From an uncultured Gemmatimonadales bacterium (lineage in GTDB: Bacteria; Gemmatimonadota; Gemmatimonadetes; Longimicrobiales; Gaopeijiaceae), in the NCBI GenBank assembly GCA_937919655.1, contig CALFPJ010000020.1:62001-126000 (forward strand): DNA of 64,000 nucleotides, given 5' to 3'. Position 1 is the first letter of the stretch; each line of letters begins with the position of its first letter. The notes beneath the pieces were generated by a model that searched no databases, was not told the origin of the DNA, and saw nothing but the letters and a program-made list of their open reading frames with translations. The translations under genes were made by a program, and so were the position numbers. Below, piece after piece: positions 18,402 to 26,524 of this stretch.

Positions 18402-18447
18402 CCACTCGCTCCCCCCGACGCGTCTCCGACAGGGCCGACCCTCCTCA

Positions 18448-20118
18448 ATGATCGACGAGTCCGAATCGCTGATTCGGCGGCGCGAGTTTATTCGTGTCGC
18501 CGCCGCTTTGACGGTGTCCGCTGGAGTGGGTGGACGGCCTGAGCGCCTATTGGCGGCGGTCGCCGGTCCAGCCGGATCGGCCCTCGCCCCTGTTGAGTAC
18601 GATCTCGTTGTGGACCAACGCGGGGTCCGCTTCGGCGACCGATCGGCCATGGCTCCCGCCATAAATGAAATGATCCCGGGGCCTTTGCTGCGACTGCGAG
18701 AAGGTCAAGATGCCGTCCTGCGCGTCACCAACAACCTCGATGAGGACACGTCAATCCACTGGCACGGGCTACTCGTTCCCACGGACATGGACGGTGTTCC
18801 CGGCTTCAGCTATGAGGGCATCAAACCCGGCGAGACCTTCACGTACCGCTTTAAGGTGCGGCAGGCCGGCACATACTGGTATCACAGTCACTCCGGCGGC
18901 CAGGAACAGCAGGGGATGTACGCGCCCCTCGTCATCGACCCGGCGGCGGACGACCCCGTTCGCTACGACCGCGAGTACACGATGGTCCTGTCCGATTGGA
19001 CGGACGAAGACCCCATGCAGGTGCTCCGCAACCTCAAGGGTGACGGCGCCTATTACAACTACGGCAAGCGCACCCTGCCTGAGTTCGTGGAGGGGCTGTT
19101 TGACGATGCGGGGGCGGTGATCCGAGACAGAACCAGTTGGGGCAAGATGCGCATGGATCCCACGGACATCGCCGACGTCACGGGCGCGACGTATACCTAC
19201 CTCCTGAACGGCACCTCCCCCGAGGACAACTGGACCGGAGAATTCCGGCCAGGGGAGCGCGTCCGCCTCCGCTTCATCAACGCCGCGGCGATGACGTTCT
19301 TCGACGTCCAGATCCCTGGCCTCAAGATGACCGTGGTGCAGGCCGACGGGCAGGATGTGGAGCCCGTTCGCGTCGACGAATTCCGCATTGCGGTCGCCGA
19401 GACCTATGACGTGATCGTCCAGCCGGAGGGCGGCCGCGCCTACACGGTTTTTGCACAAACGATGGATCGCTCGGGTTACGCCCGCGGGACGTTGGCCGAG
19501 CATCCGGGTGTCCAAGGCGAAATCCCCGAGCTCGACCCGCGCCCACTCCGGACCATGGCGATGATGCCGGGAATGGATCACGACATGTCAGGCATGGATA
19601 TGTCGGCGGGCGCTACGGCGGAGCCCATGTCAGAGATGGATCACGCCGCCATGGGTCACACGCCGGCGGCTGGAGGCATGAAGAAACTGAACTACTCGGA
19701 CCTGCAGGCGCTCGAGCCGAACCGGGATGTGCGCGCGCCCACTCGGGACGTCGCGCTGCGACTGACCGGCGACATGGAGCGCTACTTCTGGACGCTCAAC
19801 GACAAGAAGCTCTCGCAGTCGGATCCGATTCGATTGACGGTCGGCGAACGCGTGCGGCTACTCATGACCAACGAGACGATGATGGAGCACCCCATGCACT
19901 TGCATGGTGTCTTCATGGAACTGCAGAACGGTGGACCAGCGGCTTTCGCTCCACGAAAACACACTATCAGTGTACCTCCCAACGAGACCGTCGAGGCGCA
20001 CCTGACGTTCGAGGAGCCGGGCGCCTGGGCGTTCCACTGTCACCTGCTCTATCACATGATGACGGGGATGTTCGTCCGGGTGGAGGTCGCTCCGCGGCCT
20101 GCCACGGAGGGCGTATGA
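18448..20118 (+). CDS. copA: multicopper oxidase, CopA/PcoA type
   Basis: The 556-residue precursor begins with a Tat leader (SLIRRREFIRVAAALTVS). It has all four copper-ligand motifs: HWHG (104-107), WYHSHS, HPMHLHG and HCHLLYHMMTGM (from 530). A Met/His-rich insert (MMPGMDHDMSGMDM and DHAAMGH) is typical of the copper-resistance branch, which oxidises Cu(I) in the periplasm. The ATG at 18448 places the leader correctly though no ribosome-binding site is visible. It is the first gene of a copABCD-like operon; its stop overlaps the next start (ATGA). Not to be confused with the P-type ATPase also called CopA. Confidence 0.92.
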   Translation: MIDESESLIRRREFIRVAAALTVSAGVGGRPERLLAAVAGPAGSALAPVEYDLVVDQRGVRFGDRSAMAPAINEMIPGPLLRLREGQDAVLRVTNNLDEDTSIHWHGLLVPTDMDGVPGFSYEGIKPGETFTYRFKVRQAGTYWYHSHSGGQEQQGMYAPLVIDPAADDPVRYDREYTMVLSDWTDEDPMQVLRNLKGDGAYYNYGKRTLPEFVEGLFDDAGAVIRDRTSWGKMRMDPTDIADVTGATYTYLLNGTSPEDNWTGEFRPGERVRLRFINAAAMTFFDVQIPGLKMTVVQADGQDVEPVRVDEFRIAVAETYDVIVQPEGGRAYTVFAQTMDRSGYARGTLAEHPGVQGEIPELDPRPLRTMAMMPGMDHDMSGMDMSAGATAEPMSEMDHAAMGHTPAAGGMKKLNYSDLQALEPNRDVRAPTRDVALRLTGDMERYFWTLNDKKLSQSDPIRLTVGERVRLLMTNETMMEHPMHLHGVFMELQNGGPAAFAPRKHTISVPPNETVEAHLTFEEPGAWAFHCHLLYHMMTGMFVRVEVAPRPATEGV

Positions 20119-20834
20119 CGGTCCCCCGCTTCGACGGACCCCTGCTGGGGTTCGCCGCGATTCTGGCGACGCTGGTCCTCGCGGTGCCGTCGGCAACCGC
20201 GGCCCAAGAGATGGACAACGCGCTCTTCCACTACTCGCTCTTCGAGGCGGACGTCGCCACCTCCAGCGGCCCAACAGTCGGTCGGTGGAATGGCGCGGGA
20301 TGGATCGGAACGGACTTCGACCGCCTGTGGTGGAGTATGAAAGGGCAGCGGGCAGGTGGCGCCACTGAGGAATTCGAAGCCATGGTCCTCTACGGCCACT
20401 ACGCGCGTCCTTTCTGGGATGTGGTCGTCGGCTACCGGCACGACCTCGAGCCAACCTCTCAGGGCTACCTCACGGTCGGGCTCATGGGCCTCGCACCGTA
20501 TTGGTTCGAGGTCGGGCTGTTCGCCTTCCTTAGTGATCACGGCAAGCCGAGCATCCGCCTCGACGCGGAGAACGACCTTTATCTGACGCAGCGACTCGTC
20601 CTGACGCTCGAAGGCGAAATCGATTGGCTCGTGACCGCAGACTCCGAGCTCGACCTGGCCGCAGGACTCGGCTCGCTAGAACTCGGGCTTCGGACTCGCT
20701 ACGAGATCCGCCGAAAGTTCGCGCCCTATTTCGACCTGACTTGGGTGCGAGAAAGTGACCCCCGCAGCCCTGTTCCAGGCCTCACGGACACCGAAGGGCT
20801 ACGCCTCGGCGCGGGCCTTCGCCTCATCTATTAA
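20115..20834 (+). CDS. copB: outer-membrane copper resistance protein CopB/PcoB
   Basis: The 239-residue protein has a signal peptide and the family's barrel landmarks: GRWNGAGWIGTDFDRLWW, a segment with FWDVVVGYRHDLEP, GLAPYWFEVG and LYLTQRLVLTLEGE, ending in a tyrosine. CopB works with the multicopper oxidase at the outer membrane. The Met/His-rich N-terminal extension of proteobacterial CopB is missing. It is translationally coupled to the oxidase through ATGA. Confidence 0.9.
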   Translation: MTVPRFDGPLLGFAAILATLVLAVPSATAAQEMDNALFHYSLFEADVATSSGPTVGRWNGAGWIGTDFDRLWWSMKGQRAGGATEEFEAMVLYGHYARPFWDVVVGYRHDLEPTSQGYLTVGLMGLAPYWFEVGLFAFLSDHGKPSIRLDAENDLYLTQRLVLTLEGEIDWLVTADSELDLAAGLGSLELGLRTRYEIRRKFAPYFDLTWVRESDPRSPVPGLTDTEGLRLGAGLRLIY

Positions 20835-20879
20835 CCCGGTTCACAAGACCCTCACTTCACCATGACTCAAGGAATGACC

Positions 20880-21272
20880 ATGACCACCAAGATGATCCGC
20901 ACGCTGATGCTCCTGACACTGATGGTCGGCGGCCTCTCCGCCGCGGCGGGATCCGGCCCCGACGCGAAGATCCATTTCGCGCTGAGTAAGTCGGCGCCCG
21001 CCGCAGACACCTCTCTCGAGACGGTGACAGAGATCCGCTTATGGTTCACGGAGGCTCCCTCCGAGGGCACGACCGCGATTCGGCTTATCGGTTCAGACGA
21101 AGAGCCGATTCACACGGGTGAGGTGACCCAGGACCCTGAGGACGACCGAGCCTTCTTCGTTGAGCTGCATGGCGCACTCGCACCGGGGTCCTATTCGGTC
21201 GCCTGGCGTGGGATGGGTGCGGACGGACACGCGGTCAGGGAGACGTTCGTCTTTGCCGTGACGGCAAAGTAG
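20880..21272 (+). CDS. copC: periplasmic copper-binding protein CopC
   Basis: The start at 20880 follows AAGGA at a good distance; ATGs at 20862 and 20874 are alternatives. After the signal, the mature chain has the CopC pattern: HFALSKSAPAADTSLE, LWFTEAPSEG and a C-terminal LAPGSYSVAWRGMGADGHAVRETFVFAV, which holds the DxH copper-site residues. The N-terminal His of the mature form would be a Cu(II) ligand. It feeds CopD, encoded next. Confidence 0.88.
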   Translation: MTTKMIRTLMLLTLMVGGLSAAAGSGPDAKIHFALSKSAPAADTSLETVTEIRLWFTEAPSEGTTAIRLIGSDEEPIHTGEVTQDPEDDRAFFVELHGALAPGSYSVAWRGMGADGHAVRETFVFAVTAK

Positions 21273-21278
21273 GCTCCC

Positions 21279-22184
21279 GTGAGCGGCACATTCAGCGCGC
21301 TGACCGGTTGGCTCCTGTTCGCAGGGCTCGCCCTGCCGATAGGAGCCGCGGTCGCGCGTTGGGCCATCCTGCCGCGCGCCGGCGTCGCGGAGGAGCCTTC
21401 TCAGGAATGGCTTCGACGGGGCGCAGCGCGCGTCGGGTCGGCGGGGGCGATGCTGCTGCCGTTCGCGATGGCCTTCTATTTCGTGCGCCAACTGCAGGAG
21501 TTCCGCGACCCCTTCGCCCCGTGGACCGAGGAGGCCCGCCTGCTTCTGGACGCAACGGCGTGGGGGCGTGCATGGCTGTGGGCCACTGCGGGGTCTTTCG
21601 TGGCAGTGGCAGCTTTTCTGCTGGCGCGCTCCGGGCGAGCTTCGGGGTGGTGGCTCGCCACACCGATCATTCTGGCACTGGGTACTTTCCCGGCCCTCAC
21701 GGGTCACGCCGCCGGAGCGGAAGAACTCCGATTTCTGTCCCTCATGGCAGACACACTTCACGTTTGGGCCGCCGGTGGATGGATAGGCGGGCTGGCCGTC
21801 GTGCTCTACCTTGAGTGGAGATGGCGCCGCGACTCTGGTCCGAACACAAGCTTATTCCCGGAGCTGGTTCCAGCGTTTTCCAGGGTCGCCATGGTATGCG
21901 TGGGGGCACTCGTGGTGACCGGAAGTTTCGCAGCCTGGATGCAACTGGCTGACGTGGGCGCACTGTTCACGACAGGGTATGGTCGGACGTTGCTGCTGAA
22001 GCTCGGCTTCGTTGCTGTCGTGCTTGGGCTTGGCGGCCTCAACTTTCGTGTCCTCACGCCGCGCCTGGGTGACGACCGAGGGAATACGGCCATCCGCAGA
22101 GCTGCCTCTCTGGAGTTGCTCGTAGCTCAGGTCGTCTTGCTGGTTACTGCGGTCCTGGTGCGCTCGTCGCCCGTGGATCACTAG
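21279..22184 (+). CDS. copD: inner-membrane copper protein CopD
   Basis: The 301-residue protein has about eight transmembrane helices and the CopD landmarks: ALTGHAAG, a segment HVWAAGGWIGGLAVVLYL and a final helix region YGRTLLLKLGFVAVVLGLGGLN. CopD with CopC is thought to move copper across the inner membrane. It starts with GTG 6 bases after copC, so they form one operon. Confidence 0.88.
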   Translation: MSGTFSALTGWLLFAGLALPIGAAVARWAILPRAGVAEEPSQEWLRRGAARVGSAGAMLLPFAMAFYFVRQLQEFRDPFAPWTEEARLLLDATAWGRAWLWATAGSFVAVAAFLLARSGRASGWWLATPIILALGTFPALTGHAAGAEELRFLSLMADTLHVWAAGGWIGGLAVVLYLEWRWRRDSGPNTSLFPELVPAFSRVAMVCVGALVVTGSFAAWMQLADVGALFTTGYGRTLLLKLGFVAVVLGLGGLNFRVLTPRLGDDRGNTAIRRAASLELLVAQVVLLVTAVLVRSSPVDH

Positions 22185-22229
22185 CTCGCCTCGTCGGATC
22201 GACCGCCGCGTCTCACAAAGGAGGATCCA

Positions 22230-22700
22230 ATGAACGGACATCTGAAGAAGGTCATGGCCGCCGCCGCATTGTTCGGGATCGCCACGGTCTTAACCGCAGC
22301 AATCGCCCCGGATACGTCACTCGCCTTCCATGAGCGGAAAGAGGTCGCCGGACCCGCCGTGGTATTTGGGGCAGAGCCTGAGCCCGCGCTCACCGAGGAG
22401 ATCCAATTCCTCGCGTGGAAGGTGAATTCGCTGGCCACTGAAGAGCCCTACGCTGATTTCAAAGACGCAGAAGTGACCATCACCCGTGACGGTGAGACCT
22501 TCGGTCCGTTCCCCCTGCGCGGTGTCAGGGGCACGCCAGGCCGGTACCAGACCCGACATATCTTCACCGAAGTCGGGGAGTACGAGTCGGTTCTCAGCTT
22601 TAAGAAGGGTGAAGAGGCGGAGGTCCATTCGGTGGACTTCAAGTTCAACATCAACGACCGCGCCGATATGGAGATTCCGAAGCGCCGCGGCGGCGGCTGA
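22230..22700 (+). CDS. exported protein of unknown function in the cop operon
   Basis: The 156-residue product has a strong ribosome-binding site (AAAGGAGG) and an N-terminal hydrophobic segment (VMAAAALFGIATVLTAAIA). The rest looks like a single beta-sandwich: FKDAEVTITRDGETFGPFPL, then GRYQTRHIFTEVGEYESVLSF-type strands (residues ~85-130), resembling YtkA/FixH-like domains. It lacks Met/His/Cys clusters. It lies 46 bases after copD and just before a strong terminator, so it closes the operon. Role unknown. Confidence 0.7.
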   Translation: MNGHLKKVMAAAALFGIATVLTAAIAPDTSLAFHERKEVAGPAVVFGAEPEPALTEEIQFLAWKVNSLATEEPYADFKDAEVTITRDGETFGPFPLRGVRGTPGRYQTRHIFTEVGEYESVLSFKKGEEAEVHSVDFKFNINDRADMEIPKRRGGG

Positions 22701-22709
22701 TCTACCCCG

Positions 22710-22750
22710 CGTCCCCTGGTCGGTCGGGATACCCGGCCGACCAGGGGACG
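22710..22750. terminator. 14-bp perfect stem, bidirectional terminator
   Basis: CGTCCCCTGGTCGG (22710-22723) pairs exactly with 22737-22750; the loop holds a further CGGG/CCCG pair. It sits between the convergent cop operon and OmpA gene and probably ends both. Confidence 0.8.
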
Positions 22751-22763
22751 TCGGTTCGGGACA

Positions 22764-23672
22764 CTATTTCCCGGGCAGTTGGGTCTGTGCGATGACGTCG
22801 AGGTTAGGCAGCATGACGATTTCGATTCGCCGGTTCCTGCGCCTACTGTCGCGATCGTCGTTGGAAGCGACCGGTTGAAATTCACCAAAGGCGGCACCCG
22901 AAAGGTTCTGGGGTGCAACGCCTTTCTGAGACAGCAGGCGGACGACCGCGAGGGCCCGGGCGCTGGAGAGTTCCCAGTTCGATGGGAACCTGGCCGTGGC
23001 GATCGGCACATTGTCGGTATGCCCTTCGACCTGAAAGCTGCGGTCAGGGAAGCCTGACAACACCGACGCCACTTCCGTGATCACCGATTGCCCTTCCCGC
23101 CCGAGCGTCGCACTGCCGGACTCAAAGAGGACGTCCTGCGGAAGGAGAATCACCAGGCGTCCTCGAACGATGGCTACGCTGAGTTGCCCGCCGTCCATGA
23201 GTGAGCGGAATCTCTCGATTACGCTCTCGTAGATGGCATTCCTGTCCCTCACCTCCCGCTCAACGGCACGAAGGGACTCCAGCCGCCGCTGAAGTGACTG
23301 GTACTCGGATCCCCGTTGCGAGAGGAGCGTCTCCAGCCGGTCTATTTCCCGTCTCGCCTCGTCGAAGCGACCGGCGGCCTCCTGTCGGCGCTGGTCCATC
23401 CGGTCGCGCTCGCCTCGCATTGCAGTCACCTGACCCTCGATGCTGGCCTGGATCGAATCCCGTCGCTGCGCTTCGACCCTCATCTGACTGCGCATCGTGG
23501 ATATTTGGCCTTCCAAAGATGCGACGTCCCGGCGGAGCGTGGTGATATCACTCTCCGCCGTCGCAAGGGTGCTGAGCGTGCCCTGATGAGTGCTTTTCTT
23601 GACACACCCCGACATCAGCAGAACCAGCGTGATGGAGGGAACGAAGCTGAGGTTGACCAGTCTGGGGCGCAT
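22764..23672 (-). CDS. OmpA-family lipoprotein with coiled-coil
   Basis: The 302-residue protein has a lipobox (LLMSGC), a long heptad-rich segment (residues ~30-150, many Glu/Arg/Gln) and a C-terminal OmpA/MotB-type peptidoglycan-binding domain (FESGSATLGREG, VEGHTDNVPI, NWELSSARALAVVRLL, DSRRRNRRIEIV). It would link a membrane to the cell wall. The coiled coil resembles the YiaD/Pal-type or MotB-like spacer. It is convergent with the cop operon and unlikely to be part of it. Confidence 0.85.
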   Translation of the reverse strand: MRPRLVNLSFVPSITLVLLMSGCVKKSTHQGTLSTLATAESDITTLRRDVASLEGQISTMRSQMRVEAQRRDSIQASIEGQVTAMRGERDRMDQRRQEAAGRFDEARREIDRLETLLSQRGSEYQSLQRRLESLRAVEREVRDRNAIYESVIERFRSLMDGGQLSVAIVRGRLVILLPQDVLFESGSATLGREGQSVITEVASVLSGFPDRSFQVEGHTDNVPIATARFPSNWELSSARALAVVRLLSQKGVAPQNLSGAAFGEFQPVASNDDRDSRRRNRRIEIVMLPNLDVIAQTQLPGK

Positions 23673-23817
23673 CGCGTTGCCAGGGCGGAAGATGGAGCGG
23701 GCTAGCGGCCTCCGAGGAGTGGGTTCCGATGCCGCTTGGACTTCTCCTGATACACGTGTCAGCCATTCATGTTGCGAGTAAGCCGATGGACCCGAAGTTC
23801 AAGGGTCACCGGTGAGC

Positions 23818-23850
23818 GACAGCCACCGCGTATTCTGCTGAATGGCTGTC
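23818..23850. repeat. 8-bp perfect inverted repeat in a divergent promoter region
   Basis: GACAGCCA (23818-23825) and TGGCTGTC (23843-23850) are separated by 17 bases. It lies in the 325-bp gap between the divergent OmpA and PCYCGC genes; apart from this and the TTCAY array no gene is visible in that gap. It may be a hairpin or regulator site. Confidence 0.4.
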
Positions 23851-23903
23851 ATGGCCCACCTCCGCTTTCGTATCCCTGAACCACAAGCCAACATGAAGCG
23901 GCC

Positions 23904-23950
23904 TTCACAATACGTTCATGCGAGCGTCATGGTCTCATGCGAGATTTAGT
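23904..23950 (+). promoter_or_regulatory. TTCAY-type direct repeats upstream of the PCYCGC gene
   Basis: TTCAC (23904), TTCAT (23915) and GTCAT (23926) are spaced by 11 bases. The last ends 14 bases before TTTAGT (23945-23950), a possible -10. The same spacing to -10 is seen upstream of the copper oxidase. A direct repeat TCATGCGAG (about 23916 and 23935) overlaps it. Confidence 0.55.
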
Positions 23951-23997
23951 GAGGCAGGACTCACTCCAGAAACAACCAGGCATTCCCGGAGGAAATC

Positions 23998-24465
23998 ATG
24001 GGCCGAGCGGAACAGCGTCGTCAGGCAAGGAGCGGGGGCGACGGGACTCGAGGCAAAAGACGGTCCAAGCGCCCTTTTTGGATTCTCGGGCTGAGCGTCG
24101 GCGCTGCGTTTCTCGTTCTGGCGGTGGCCAGTCAGCAAGGGAGTGCGTCGTCGCACCACCCATCGCCGCGGGTCGTTGAGCTCGCTCCGGACGTTGTGCC
24201 AGCCGCCCGTTACGCCCAGCTGCCCAGGGTGGCCGAAGTCTATTCGATGGCCGCTGCGGTTCCGCAGGTATTGGATGGCATGTACTGCCACTGCGATTGC
24301 TCCAAACACTCTGGGCACTACTCTCTGCTCGACTGCTTCTCCAGCGACCACGGCGCCGGCTGTGACATCTGCATGTCCGAAGCGGCCCTGGCGTACCAGA
24401 TGACCGCGGACGGCGCGGACCTCGACGCGATTCGTGTGGCGATCGATCAGACCTACGGGACGTAG
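23998..24465 (+). CDS. PCYCGC-family cysteine-rich membrane-anchored protein
   Basis: The 155-residue protein has a basic N-terminus, one transmembrane/signal helix (PFWILGLSVGAAFLVLAVAS), and a Cys/His domain (MYCHCDCSKHSGH, LDCF, HGAGCDICMSEA) matching the PCYCGC family known from Bacillota lipoproteins. The conserved Cys/His suggest metal binding. Here there is no lipobox, only a helix. GGAGGAAATC precedes the ATG. The upstream TTCAY repeats tie it to the copper oxidase promoter, so copper or another soft metal is the likely ligand. Confidence 0.8.
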   Translation: MGRAEQRRQARSGGDGTRGKRRSKRPFWILGLSVGAAFLVLAVASQQGSASSHHPSPRVVELAPDVVPAARYAQLPRVAEVYSMAAAVPQVLDGMYCHCDCSKHSGHYSLLDCFSSDHGAGCDICMSEAALAYQMTADGADLDAIRVAIDQTYGT

Positions 24466-24565
24466 CACGAGCAGGGTGACGCCCGCTGGCCACGGGTGAC
24501 CACCTTGGCGTTGAGCGGCACGCACGGTAGGCGGGCAGCCCCGCATTTGGCGATGGCTCATCCCA

Positions 24566-25201
24566 TCACCGCATCTCCCGCAACTCCTGGAAATCACCTT
24601 GGACCCTCAGGGTGACGGTGACGACCTCACCCGTGCGATTCCGCCAGAACCACCCATGCATGCCGTCGAAAGCAGCGGTGATGACGCCCTCGTCTGACGT
24701 CTGGTCCACGCCCTTGCTGTAGCTATGCGTCCCTGCCGGTTGGTCCGTGTGGGTGTCGAAGTTCACAGCGCCCCCGACCGTCCACCATTCGTATTCCACG
24801 CTGGCTCCTGACTTCATGGCCAGCTTGATCTCCTTCCCTTCGTCGGGCTGCAGGACGACCTCAGCCATCTCCAACCTGCCGCCGCTCTCTTCCGGCGTGC
24901 TTTCGGTGGATGCCGCAACCGACGAAGCCACGAAGTTCCTCGCAGCCTCCTCCTCGGCGGCCATCGCGGCGGCATCGGCCGCAGCGTCCGCCTCGGCCTC
25001 GAGCGCGAGCGCCACCTTGATCTCTCCCATCCGCTGTAGGCCAAGGAGCTGCCCTACCCCAGTAGGATCAACCCCGTACTCGGCCGGGAGCACGACCGTC
25101 ACGAGGAGGACGGTTGCGATGGCCAGGGCGACCAGAGTGGAACGCAGAAGCGCCCGGGGCGTGGGAAGCGTATCCGGGTCTGCTGTGGGCGCTTGAAACA
25201 T
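24566..25201 (-). CDS. transmembrane anchor protein of metal-efflux clusters
   Basis: The 211-residue protein matches the family annotated as transmembrane anchor protein: an N-terminal helix (LLRSTLVALAIATVLLVTVV) followed by PAEYGVDPTGVGQLLGL, an Ala/Glu-rich linker (~70-100), and a C-terminal beta domain with VEYEWWTVGGAVNFDTH and FDGMHGWFWRNR. The family recurs next to RND metal pumps and HupE proteins, as here, but its job is unknown. It is the last gene of the long minus-strand operon. Confidence 0.8.
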   Translation of the reverse strand: MFQAPTADPDTLPTPRALLRSTLVALAIATVLLVTVVLPAEYGVDPTGVGQLLGLQRMGEIKVALALEAEADAAADAAAMAAEEEAARNFVASSVAASTESTPEESGGRLEMAEVVLQPDEGKEIKLAMKSGASVEYEWWTVGGAVNFDTHTDQPAGTHSYSKGVDQTSDEGVITAAFDGMHGWFWRNRTGEVVTVTLRVQGDFQELREMR

Positions 25202-25210
25202 GGTCCGTAC

Positions 25211-25984
25211 CTATCCTTGGCTGAAAACGAAGTAGCCCGCGAGTTGATAGCCCATCAGGACGAATCCGGCCGTCATGATGGCAACGTTGGCAGTGTATGC
25301 GTGGCGCGAGAAACCACCTGTGCGGCGCCAGTAGCCCATCACAATCAGAATCGCGCTCAAGGCCAGGAGTTGTCCGACTTCCACGCCGACGTTGAACGCC
25401 ACCAGGTTCGGCACGAGGCCGTCTGACGCCATTTGAAAATCCAGAATCTTCGTGGCCAGACCGAAGCCATGAAACAGACCGAAGATCAATGTGGCCGCCC
25501 GTGTGTCGGGCTGGAACCCGAACAGGACTCGGAAGCCTCCCAGGTTGTCGAGCGCCTTGTAGACCACAGACAAACCGATGATCGCGTCGATCAAGAACGA
25601 TGACACGCTCACGCCGGTCAGCACGCCCAGCAGCAACGTCGTCGAGTGGCCGACGGCGAAGAGCGTGACGTAGAGCGCGACGTCCTTCAGTCGATACAGG
25701 AAGAAGATGACCCCGAGCAGAAAGAGCAGGTGGTCGTAACCAGTCACCATGTGTTTGGCGCCCAGGTACATGAACGGCACCAGCAGCATGCCGCTGCTCT
25801 CCATGATGAAGCCCTTGTCACCCGCTGTGACGCCGTGCGCAAAGGCCTCAACCGGCATCCCCAGGAGTGCCACCACGCCTACCAAGAGGAGCGCGGCCAC
25901 CCGGGCCGGAGTCATCCGGGCCCAGGATGTCGCGCCTCCTATAGTCTCGGTAGTCTCTCTCCTCATTACGGCGGCTACGCTCAT
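25211..25984 (-). CDS. HupE/UreJ-family membrane protein
   Basis: The 257-residue protein has six or seven transmembrane helices and the HupE/UreJ signature of paired histidines and acidic residues: KHMVTGYDHLLFLLGVIFF, FAVGHSTTLLLG, FGLFHGFGLA and FNVGVEVGQL. Members carry Ni2+ or Co2+, though many near efflux operons are uncharacterised. It is nine bases from the anchor gene and belongs to the czc-type operon. Confidence 0.82.
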   Translation of the reverse strand: MSVAAVMRRETTETIGGATSWARMTPARVAALLLVGVVALLGMPVEAFAHGVTAGDKGFIMESSGMLLVPFMYLGAKHMVTGYDHLLFLLGVIFFLYRLKDVALYVTLFAVGHSTTLLLGVLTGVSVSSFLIDAIIGLSVVYKALDNLGGFRVLFGFQPDTRAATLIFGLFHGFGLATKILDFQMASDGLVPNLVAFNVGVEVGQLLALSAILIVMGYWRRTGGFSRHAYTANVAIMTAGFVLMGYQLAGYFVFSQG

Positions 25985-25993
25985 CGTTCTCTG

Positions 25994-26524
25994 CTACCTC
26001 GACAGGTGGAGGTGGGCGATGCGCCAGTTGCCGTCGATCCTTTCGAGGACGGCGCTGCCTCGTCCGAGCACGGGCGCCGGACCGTCGCCGGCGGTGGACA
26101 TCTGCCAGCGGAACGCGGCCCAAGCGATGTTGCCGCGCACAGATGCTTCGATGCCGGTATGGGCATAACGCAGGGACGGGTAGCGCGCCATTTCCGGCTT
26201 GAGGTATTGGTCCCTGTAGTCGCCCCAACCATGCAGCGCCACATCGTCGAGGAGAATGTGGATCCCGGACGGCGCGAAGAGTGCGTCGATATCGCCGAGC
26301 GAGTTGGTGTGGATGCCGTCGGCGAACTCGGTGATGACTGCCATCACCGCCGCGCGGTCCTGGTTGGGCTGTGCGTGTGCCGCTGCAGGAACCAGAATAG
26401 CCAGCGCCAGCATGGCGGAAAGTGCGGGTCTGCGAATGGTGCATCTCCTGAATTGAGGGTAGAACTGAAAGGTGTTTTTCAAGGTGTTTTCCGTGGAACA
26501 CGCTGTTGCCGTGCCCACCCTCAT
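25994..26524 (-). CDS. exported NTF2-like (DUF4440/SnoaL-type) protein
   Basis: The start at 26524 overlaps the stop of the RND gene (ATGA), which favours translational coupling, but it places ~37 residues before the signal segment (MLALAILVPAAAHAQ). The mature part follows the NTF2 pattern: VITEFADGIHTNSLGDIDALFAPSGIHILLDD, then strands ending in IDGNWRIAHLHLSR. It is the third NTF2-like gene in the window. It lies within the metal-efflux operon between CzcA and HupE. Confidence 0.7.
   Translation of the reverse strand: MRVGTATACSTENTLKNTFQFYPQFRRCTIRRPALSAMLALAILVPAAAHAQPNQDRAAVMAVITEFADGIHTNSLGDIDALFAPSGIHILLDDVALHGWGDYRDQYLKPEMARYPSLRYAHTGIEASVRGNIAWAAFRWQMSTAGDGPAPVLGRGSAVLERIDGNWRIAHLHLSR

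Noticed and set aside
18310-18447. Extending the copper oxidase to the GTG at 18310
   Set aside because: This would put the inverted-repeat arm and promoter repeats in the coding part and place a Tat motif 54 residues in.
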